Assembly: GCA_000697335.1 (NCBI GenBank) | Contig: JNEM01010333.1 | Coordinates: 1-29,816, forward strand | Reading direction: 5' to 3' | Length of the DNA: 29,816 bases | From: Conidiobolus incongruus B7586 | Taxonomy: Eukaryota > Entomophthoromycota > Entomophthoromycetes > Entomophthorales > Conidiobolaceae | Shown here: piece by piece, positions 21,919 through 29,816 of the stretch | Position numbering within the stretch: position 1 is the stretch's first letter | Layout of the letters: each line of letters starts with the position of its first letter | Made by a program: the position numbers and the translations under genes | The notes under the pieces: model-generated | Database searches by the model: none | Told to the model about the DNA's origin: nothing | Seen by the model: the letters and a program-made list of their open reading frames with translations, nothing else

Positions 21919-22234
21919 TGATGAGAAATAATCTTGTCAATCACCCAAGAAACTGCAATTACCACACTGAATCGAGAAGTCACATTGGAAAACACCCATT
22001 TCCTGAACTCTGATATAAGGTTATCACGAACAAACTAATAAACATAGCTATTTTACCTTCATTTCAAAAGTATCCAGTCTCTAAGCTTTTCTCATAACCC
22101 TCACAAAAGTATTGGGTATTCACTTTATTTGCAGTAAACCATTTCTCCTAATTTTGTGGTAATCTATCATTTACCACTAGTGATTCTCTGTTTTAACTCT
22201 AAAAGTCTATTTCCTCCTGCAATTACAGCCATCA
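21919..22234 (-). mobile_element. Probable solo LTR of the same family (copy C)
   Basis: The reverse complement aligns with the copies at 5430-5867 and 27998-28329. Shared blocks include AGAGACTGGATACTTTTGA, the AGTGGTAA hairpin region, and CAATGTGACTTCT near the end. It starts TG and ends CA and is flanked by TATA at 21915-21918 and 22235-22238, a four-base target duplication (weak by itself in AT-rich DNA). It has no coding content and is shorter than copy A. Judged an old relic. Confidence 0.65.
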
Positions 22235-22484
22235 TATAATATTGATAAAAAGAGTAAAAAGTATTTTTAAATATAATAGTGATTCATAATTATTTTTTAA
22301 ATAATAAGATCTTGAGAGAAAAAAGGGGAAAATGTTTAATTTAATTCAGGGAATATAATGAAATTCAACATAAATTGTAATTTAATATGGATTAAGTTAA
22401 TAAATTTCATTGACTGAATATCAATGTAAATATGAATTTTAGTGTTGAAAATTAAATTATGACACTTTTTTCTAGTTTATTTTA

Positions 22485-23665
22485 AATATATTTTTTGATA
22501 TAAATATTATAATATTGATATACATTATAGAATTGGTGCTTCCTTTTATTATTAATAATATTTTAATATATGTTTAGCAAGCTTCTAATACCTAAAAAAT
22601 AGCCTTTTTTATTTAAAACTAAAATTTATTATTCTTTAATCTTAGTTAATTTTTTTTATAATTTTCTTTCCTGAAAGATTATTTTTTAATCATCTAAAGC
22701 AATCATTATTACATATGCTATAATCTGATTAATATAATAAATATGATAACTTTTGCCAGTTACTTTTATTAAGAAGTGATCTATAGTTAACTTTATATAT
22801 TTTATAATTATTTACAAAATCTATGATTTTTTAATTTATATTAAAAACACCATTTAAAAACTATTTTACTTAAAAAATATATTTTTATAATCAATTTTTT
22901 AATTCACAGGAATTAAATAAAGGGATTTTATAACATTTTAACTTATTCTAACAAAGTATAATTATTTATAATTAAAATTCTTTAGTTGAATTTATAGAGC
23001 ATAAGTTTTAATTTATCTTGGTATTTTGATTTATATTTAAATAAAGAAAGATATTTAAGAATCTAAATTCAATCAATCAAAGTAATATGATATAAAAGAC
23101 TAGATTAATAACTATATTTGATAATTTATTTACAGTTGTAACAAATATAAATTCTTGCTTAATTATGTTAAGAAATAGGGTGTTTATTTTATTTTTTATT
23201 ATCTAACTAAGGTCTAACTTCAATATATATAATATAATTATATAATGTATTTTTAAATACTTTGATAGTTTTTTTGATTAAGTAAATAGGTGGTTTATTA
23301 TATAGTTGTTTATTTTTTTATTAATTAGAAAATAATAATGAAAATAAATTTGCTAATTTTTAACAAATTTTAGATAATTTATTTTTCAAATTTGAAATAA
23401 TTAATCCAATAATAAGCAATAGTTTTAGATTAGATATTTTCTCCAAAAGTTGTTTGCAAATTTTAAAGGATTTTAAAGGGTTTAAGATTGAGTTCAATAG
23501 TATCCAATTAAAAGTATTTTGATAATAACTCCTTGGTTTAAATATATAAAAAATTTGATATTAAATTTTTAAATGAAAAAATAATTATGATAAATTAATA
23601 TATATATATATATATTTGAATATTGTTTTATTCTATTAATTTATATATCTATTTTATTTATATTT
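22485..23665 (-). mobile_element. mariner DNA transposon, decayed, inverted relative to copy 2 (copy 3)
   Basis: Read on the minus strand it is colinear with copy 2 nearly end to end. The 5' region has TTAATAG and TTTAAACC blocks. The N-terminal block reads TFGEN followed by YYWINYF, and the SNWQKL block and the LGI.SLL block follow in order to the tail at about 22485. It is more diverged than copy 2, with substitutions, an internal shortening before the second catalytic block, and the third D codon changed to AAT. It retains TGG at two sites (23406-23408 and 22756-22758 as CCA on the plus strand) where copy 2 or copy 1 has TAG. The ends are approximate because the terminal sequence is nearly pure AT. 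Confidence 0.8.
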
Positions 23666-26600
23666 TGATATTCAAAACATTTAATATATTTGAAAGATCA
23701 AAAATTAAAAGAGTTTCAGTTTTTATTTTCTAGACCTATATTATATAAAATTTAACACTAATTTCCTGACAATAATATAAATGATTTTGGTCAAAAAATA
23801 AATTAGATACATAATTGATATAATAATAAAAATAATAGTTTTTAAAAAAATTATAATATCAAATTATAAAAAACTGTTCATAATATTAAATATATATAAA
23901 GTATATTTGATTTAATTATACAACAAACTTATTAATTAAAATATTTAACATTTGATAATAATTTGATAAATATATTTAAAGCCAATTTTATTTTGAATAT
24001 TAATAATTTTCGGTGATATTTTGATTATCAAAAATCAAATTCTTTTAATAATATTTTTATTTTTATAGCCAACTATATAGCATTATAAAAATAATTTCAA
24101 TAATTATTTTAACAAACAGCTATGAAATTATTTTTAATTATTATATATTTATCAAATTCGATTAATGATATATATATTATTATAAATTGTAAAATAGAAT
24201 GTGTATTTATTATAATTAATTAAAGAACTATTTTATTATATTTATGATAAATTTTGACTAAATAAAAAATTATAAATAGATGTGTTTTAAATATATTAAT
24301 ATATTTTGAATTAAAATTAATAATTAAATAAAACATATTTTATTTACTGAGAATATTAAAATAATAGATATCAACCTAATAAAATATTTATTATTAAATT
24401 TCATTATATATTCAAATTAAATATTTTTCTTTCAATGTCATATTTACAGGAATTATATTTTTAATAACTAAGCCACTTTATTAAAAACATATGACAAAGT
24501 TTTATTTCAGTTCGCGATCAATTTGAATAGTATAGTAGTTGGATATTATTTAATCACAGTTAATTATATTTAATATTTATAATATTAAAATATATTATGT
24601 CAAAAGTATTGAAAATTTATAAACCATACTTTTGAATTCCATGATATTTTAGAAATAGTTAAAATCTTTAATTTGTATTAAGTAATATTGATTACTAATA
24701 ATAGTTGACGCAATCTTGAGGTTGATGATCATGAATATATTATCCTTTACATGATAATAATATTAATTAATAGCAAAAAATAAAAGATATTTGTTTGAAA
24801 TTAATATTGAGCAAAACTCGATAAATATTGGTTGAAATTTTGCTGTACTTGAGACAATACTAAAGGTTATCCGAATATTATAGTATCCAACTACATCTCG
24901 CAAAGTCATATCCAGAGTTGTGTAACTTGTTGTAGTACTAATATTTAAGAAAGCACTAAATTTACAAAAGAGAGTAAACGGCTGAATACTTTTTATTCAA
25001 TAATTAGAGTATTTCTTGATTTACTTTTTTGGAATATTTATTTTGCCATCCGTCCCTTATTATTTCAGGTGAAAGAATTCTTTTAACAATGTGAAGAAAA
25101 AAAATATTCAAACCGGATTTTTAATTTTGTTATCAAATTAACATTATAATATTTCGTATTTTTATATCTGATTAATATTCTAATTTGAAGGATATATTGT
25201 TTAAATTTTTATATAGTTTAATTAATGATAAAAACTGGAATAATTCTATATGATCTATTTTATTGAACAATTATGTCAAATTCTATTTTGTCTTTGGTAA
25301 TCGGGAAATGAAAATCGATCCATTATTGGATAAATCAACCTAAAATAGTCCGAAATATTTATCCAAAATAATTAAGAATCTGAGATTAATATGTGTTAAT
25401 TATTGAATTGATACAAAATTAATTAACACTACAAAATCAAATATAGAAACAAAGACATTTTAATATTATTTTTCTCGTTTATAAATTATAAATAAATGCC
25501 TCAAAATATTTTCTCATTATAAGCGGTTCATATTCAAGAATTAAAATGGATGATTCATTGTGAATTTCACCATAAATGCTTGAAAAAACGTTTGAAATAT
25601 AAAATTGATAAATTTAAATTAGATATTTAATATAGTTATTATTTAATCATAGTAATATAGGAAAAAGGAAATTGTCACTATATTCTAAAATCAAAGTTGA
25701 CGAATAATCGAAAACATTGAAAACATTGAAAACTTAAATCAAAAAGGATTGCTCAAAGAATTGTCATCTAGACCATTTAAATCAAATGTAATAAAAAATA
25801 AATACAAAATATATCCATTACAACATGGCGAAATAAAATATTAATTTGACAGGTATTTTCATTTTTGTTTATTTTGAAAAATGGAGCATTTTAAAATTTA
25901 TCATTGGTCATATTGCTGTTTTAATTTCAACTCGGCCTAATCTTTCGAAATTTAAAGATACCATATTCAAACAAAATTTTATAATTTTCCATCAATTCAT
26001 CAGATGATCTTTATTTTGCATATCTAAATATTATATATAGAATATTCTGACTTGAATAACTTTAAAAAGAAAGATTTCATCAAAATACATGTAAAATAGC
26101 ATTACAAGATTATGATGAATGTAACTATGTATTGAAAAGATGATAATTCGATTTTGTGTTACTTGACCTGATAAATTTTATCCATTTTTTAAACAATTTG
26201 ATCCATTTTGCAATTCAATTTTTGGTTAAGTCTAATTCTTATTACAATTATTTTTACTCTATTGTTCTGTTAAAGAATCATATATTTGTTAGCAAGATTC
26301 ATTATTAAATGATCATAAAATGTTCATTGAAATTTCATCAACTATTTAAATTAATAGAGTTGATTAGCTGTTATTGAAGAAAGTCAATCTCTATAATATG
26401 TATAATACCATTTTGTTTCAATTAGATATTTTTTTGTAACACTTTATTTACCAACGTTATTTGAATAGAATGCAATGATAAAGCCCTCGTGGATATAATT
26501 AAATCTTATGAAATGTGGATACAGACTGGATTTCACAAATTCAAATTATATTTAAATATCAGTACCGTTTGAATTTAACCAATTTTCTTAAGTTTATAAT
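23666..26600. other. AT-rich spacer, about 2.9 kb
   Basis: No gene recognised. 24690-24960 and 25680-25760 are slightly less AT-rich; the latter contains a short tandem of AACATTGAA. The last few hundred bases before 26608 should hold the receptor gene promoter, but no convincing motif stands out. Confidence 0.55.
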
Positions 26601-26607
26601 ATTCAAG

Positions 26608-27552
26608 ATGGATTCTTTTGTTCAAAATGGGTCTAGCGACTCAGTTTGGAATACTGGATATCTGATAGGAGAGATCATTATGCTACTTCTGAGCACGGCT
26701 GGATTGTTTTTGAATATGATAGTTGTATATATATTAATTATTCGAATTAGAATTATCAAAATTGATACAGTATTATCATGTCTGATTACTTTAGTAGATG
26801 TTATAGCTGCGCTTTCTTTAATGATTCGTATTATTTATAAATGGTCAACATTTGGCGATAGTGCTTTATACAATGACTTCACCTTTTGTAAAGTATCAGG
26901 AACCTTTTTCTTTGCTGCTACTGTGAGCTCATTCGACATTGTTAGCGTCTTGGGTGTAATCAGATGCCTTGTGATTGTTTACAACATTAAAGTTCCCTCT
27001 CTTTATTGGGCAATATTGTTGGGCATCATTTTGGGTTATAATTGGATTGGAGCAAGCTGTTTACATTGGACATTCACTGAAATTTCATGGGATGAATTTT
27101 GCGTAGTAAAAGAAACTAGAGGTTTAGAAAATAGCAGTACCTTTGCACCCATCATTTCCTTAAAAGCTATTTTTATGGTTATAGTTGTATGTATCTCATA
27201 TTCTTTAATTTTCCGATTCTATCAAAAGTATTACGATAAGATGAAGAGAGACTCTTCAACTGATCGAACTCTAATCACTGAAATTCATTCCCAAAAAAAT
27301 TCCACTTCATTGAAGTTAATTGGCTTAATTATTGCATATGCCATTATTTACCTGCCTAAAATCATTATATTTATCCTATATAGTTTCAAGGTTTGGGATT
27401 TCAATAAGGTATGGGAGATTATTACCTCGATCACTTTATCCACGTCAAGTCTTATTAACGCATCGGTCATTTTATTCATTCAAGAAGAAACTAAACATGA
27501 ATGGCAGGTTTTGATGGCTCTTTTATTTCACAGGGTGAAAACTATTTATTAA
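26608..27552 (+). CDS. Rhodopsin-like (class A) seven-helix G protein-coupled receptor
   Basis: The intronless frame gives 314 residues from the first in-frame ATG; the 31 codons before it are open but lack ATG. Seven hydrophobic helices lie at about 17-45, 53-76, 95-122, 131-154, 181-205, 233-259 and 268-291. Class A landmarks are present: N36 (helix 1), D64 (helix 2), WSTFG (79-83), C94 at the top of helix 3, R119 exactly 25 residues later, W134 (helix 4), C165 as its disulfide partner, Y198 (helix 5), P250 (helix 6) and N284 (helix 7). N7 and N175 are glycosylation sequons on the outer face. Several switches are altered: D/ERY is IRC, CWxP is IYLP, NPxxY is NASVI, and helix 5 lacks its proline. 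The C-tail is short. It is presumably a plasma-membrane sensor; the ligand is unknown and, given the switches, coupling may be atypical. Similar receptors are, to my knowledge, known from entomophthoroid fungi. Confidence 0.85.
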   Translation: MDSFVQNGSSDSVWNTGYLIGEIIMLLLSTAGLFLNMIVVYILIIRIRIIKIDTVLSCLITLVDVIAALSLMIRIIYKWSTFGDSALYNDFTFCKVSGTFFFAATVSSFDIVSVLGVIRCLVIVYNIKVPSLYWAILLGIILGYNWIGASCLHWTFTEISWDEFCVVKETRGLENSSTFAPIISLKAIFMVIVVCISYSLIFRFYQKYYDKMKRDSSTDRTLITEIHSQKNSTSLKLIGLIIAYAIIYLPKIIIFILYSFKVWDFNKVWEIITSITLSTSSLINASVILFIQEETKHEWQVLMALLFHRVKTIY

Positions 27553-27581
27553 TATAATAGTATAATACTATTTATTTTTCT

Positions 27582-27587
27582 AATAAA
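27582..27587 (+). promoter_or_regulatory. Polyadenylation signal AATAAA of the receptor gene
   Basis: AATAAA lies 30 bases after the receptor's stop codon, a suitable distance for 3' end formation. The motif is common by chance in this composition. Confidence 0.45.
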
Positions 27588-27993
27588 GTCTAAATAATAG
27601 AAAACGATCTTACTTTTATATTATATATTTAATCATGAATTGAATTAATACCACTTAAATATAATATGTTTAGTCAATTAATAACAAAATTCAATTTGTT
27701 TGAAAATTCCATTATTATTATATTATATGATTGAATTCGAAACTCAATGGAAAAATTAATGATTTTAATTCTACTGAATTGTCAAAATATAAAATAAAAT
27801 TTTCAAATTGAAAAATATAAATTTGCTTTGAAGAATTTAATACTCAATCAAACCATTCGAATATTCAATATCATATGTTTACCATGAAATGATCAAATTT
27901 GAGAATAATTTTTACTAAAATTTCATATTAACCTGATATTTGGCTATTAAAATCTCTCAAACAACCCAATTATATTTCCTATTCATTCAAACT
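27588..27993. other. Spacer between receptor gene and LTR-like repeat
   Basis: About 400 AT-rich bases with no gene or recognised motif. Confidence 0.5.
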
Positions 27994-27997
27994 CAAT

Positions 27998-28329
27998 TGC
28001 CAGCTGTAACCGTTGGAGGAAATAGGTTTTAACAGCTTAAACGGGGAATCACCAGTGGTAAACAATAGGTTACTACAAAGTTAGGGGAAATTAATGGGTT
28101 CACCAAATTAGGTGAAAATGGTTTACTGTGATAAAGTGAATGCTCAATACTTTTGTGAGTGCTATGAGAAAAGCTTAGAGACTGGATACTTTTGAAATAA
28201 AGGTAGAAAGATGAGATTATTAAGTGATGGGTTCAACCAGTTCATGAAATGATGTATCTGCAATGTGACTTCTTGAATCAGTGTGGTAATCAGAGTTTTT
28301 TGAGTGATGGACAAGATAATTCCCCATCA
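27998..28329 (+). mobile_element. Probable solo LTR of the same family (copy B)
   Basis: It aligns along its whole length with copy A (5430-5867), including the blocks CTTAAACGGGGAATC, GGTTCACCAAATT and GTGAGTGATGGACAAGAT-like termini. It begins TG and ends CA. The flanks are CAAT (27994-27997) and TAAT (28330-28333), a four-base duplication with one difference. There is no coding content. It sits about 450 bases downstream of the receptor gene. Confidence 0.65.
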
Positions 28330-28609
28330 TAATTAATACACAATTTTGTTTTCAGTGTAATTATAAATTTCTCCATTTTCAATATCAAGCTGTATAAAAT
28401 TAGTTCAGTTTAACTAATAAAATATCGAGCTTATTTGATTCCAATAAATAAAATTACAATATCTTCCAAATATTAGACATTCAATTTCAAAATGTAATTC
28501 TATATATAGTTATAAATATCCAATTTATTTTCTGTAATATAATAATTTTAATTATTAAACTTTATAAATCATAAATTATAAATACAACCAATTTATAATT
28601 ACACTAACC
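28330..28609. other. AT-rich spacer
   Basis: Fewer than 300 bases between the LTR-like repeat and the Tc1-type element; nothing recognised. Confidence 0.5.
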
Positions 28610-28611
28610 TA

Positions 28612-29816
28612 CAAAAGTGAGTTATAAAATCAAAATTACATATTTATTTACTTATATCTTAAACAATTCTTAATTAAATGAATTTAAATTAAAATATATA
28701 ATTTACCTATATTATTGATTATAACTAACTATATTTGATTATATTTCATTAAACTATTGGTTAATATATCAAAACTTAAAATTTAACTAAAGTGAGTTAT
28801 AAATTTATAAGTTTATAAGTTAAAAGGGTATAAATAACAAAACTTATATATATCTTCTTTTTTTATTATATTATATTTATTATAAAATTATTAAGCTAAT
28901 ATTTTAAAGTTAATATTATAATGTTTAAATTTCTTTCTAAAAAAGTTTCCTTATATATTAATTAATATAATAATAAAAATAAGTCAACTTATATAATTAT
29001 TAAAATTACTAATATTAATTAATTTAATATAGTTAAGTTTATTAAAAACAAAGTTAAAAAACATTTAAACTAAAACTTTAATATGTTAAAATTATAGATA
29101 AACATGATAAAAAATATATTTATAGATAAATTAATATAAATAAATATAATATTATTATAAAAATATAATAAGAATTATAAGATTATATAAGAATGTTAAT
29201 TAGTATTGATATTATTATATATGTTTTATATTAAAATAGATATTATTTATATTTTAAAAAAACTTTTAACTAAAGAAGTTTTATTATAAAATTAAGTAAG
29301 AGTTTAAATATCATGATTAAAATTAAATTAAAATTAAATTAAAATTAACTTAATTAAAGTTATTTAATCTAATAAAATAAAAATATATTTTAATAAATTT
29401 AATAAAATATTAAATTTTTTTAAAAAAATAAAAACCTATTTTATTATTATTAGGTTATTATAACTTAAAAATACAATAGTAGGTTAATTATAGTTTAAAA
29501 ATATATATTATTTTTAAATATAAAGAAACTTTATAAAATTAATTAAAAAGTTAATATTAAGATATATTAAAATATTTTAAATAATAAATTAAAAAAACTA
29601 TTAAATAATATAAGTAAATTAAACTTTATTTTTTGATGAAATAATAATCTTTAATAAATTATAAATTTTATTATTAAATAATTTAAAAAAATAAAATGAT
29701 TATTATAAAATAGCTTCTTTAATTTTTAAATCTTAACCTAATTAAATACCTTTAGGATTTACTAATAATTAATAAAAATATTCCACCTAGTAAAAAATTT
29801 AAATTGATTTTAAAAG
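28612..29816 (+). mobile_element. Tc1-type DNA transposon, heavily decayed, running off the window
   Basis: At 29711-29764 the frame reads stop-L-L-stop-F-L-N-L-N-L-I-K-Y-L-stop-D-L-L. Reversing only C-to-T and G-to-A changes gives WPPQSPDLNPIEYLWDLL, the C-terminal signature of Tc1-family transposases. The left end is placed at C28612, just after TA (28610-28611), the Tc1 target. The sequence AAAGTGAGTTATAAA occurs at 28614 and again 175 bases later at 28789, in the same direction. This is the two-direct-repeat-per-end layout known from IR/DR-type Tc1 elements. The body between is almost devoid of C and G, and I could not read the first catalytic block with confidence. The right end lies outside the window. 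It cannot encode a transposase. Confidence 0.7.

Noticed and set aside
26515-26607. 31-codon extension upstream of the receptor
   Set aside because: It has no ATG. Helix 1 and a glycosylation site follow directly after the ATG at 26608, so the shorter form is complete.
29181-29330. Possible first catalytic block of the Tc1 transposase
   Set aside because: The frame differs from that of the C-terminal motif and the residues do not fit the D-E-S context well enough.
1-29816. tRNA or rRNA genes, CRISPR arrays, bacterial operons or an organelle genome
   Set aside because: No cloverleaf or rRNA core sequence and no spaced repeats were seen. Spliceosomal introns and nuclear transposons argue against a bacterial or organelle origin.

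Overview
The window is very AT-rich eukaryotic DNA, and the best guess is an early-diverging filamentous fungus. The fungal signs are introns of 54 and 55 bases with a strong branch-point-like TACTAAG, Tc1/mariner elements decayed by C-to-T and G-to-A transitions as in fungal repeat-induced mutation, and a LigE/UstS-type glutathione transferase. A rhodopsin-like (class A) seven-helix receptor points towards Entomophthoromycotina (Conidiobolus and relatives), where, from memory, such receptors occur. The family assignment of the organism is inference; that the DNA is a eukaryotic nuclear contig is well supported.

Layout. 1-360 is the 3' half of a decayed mariner element cut by the window edge. 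778-1588 (minus) is a three-exon glutathione S-transferase-like gene. About 8 kb without an intact gene follows; it holds a probable solo LTR (5430-5867) and a LINE reverse-transcriptase scrap (6044-6300). 9665-11686 (plus) is a single-exon gene for a 673-residue protein of unknown function, clearly less AT-rich than its surroundings. About 15 kb without a host gene then holds a nearly full-length mariner (19497-20701), another copy of the LTR-like repeat (21919-22234, minus) and a third mariner copy (about 22485-23665, minus). 26608-27552 (plus) is the intronless receptor gene. Downstream lie a third LTR-like copy (27998-28329) and a strongly decayed Tc1-type element running off the right edge (28612-29816).

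The three host genes are isolated, with kilobases between them and no sign of shared regulation. The window shows gene islands in AT-rich deserts built at least partly from decayed transposons. The most interesting result is the decay pattern. The three mariner copies can be compared in the same window, and at two tryptophan codons one copy has TGG while another has TAG. The second mariner keeps one reading frame for about 300 codons, broken only by TAA and TAG stops. The Tc1 element's conserved C-terminal motif differs from expectation only by C-to-T and G-to-A changes. This is what a RIP-like premeiotic C-to-T system would leave, and such a system is best known from Ascomycota.
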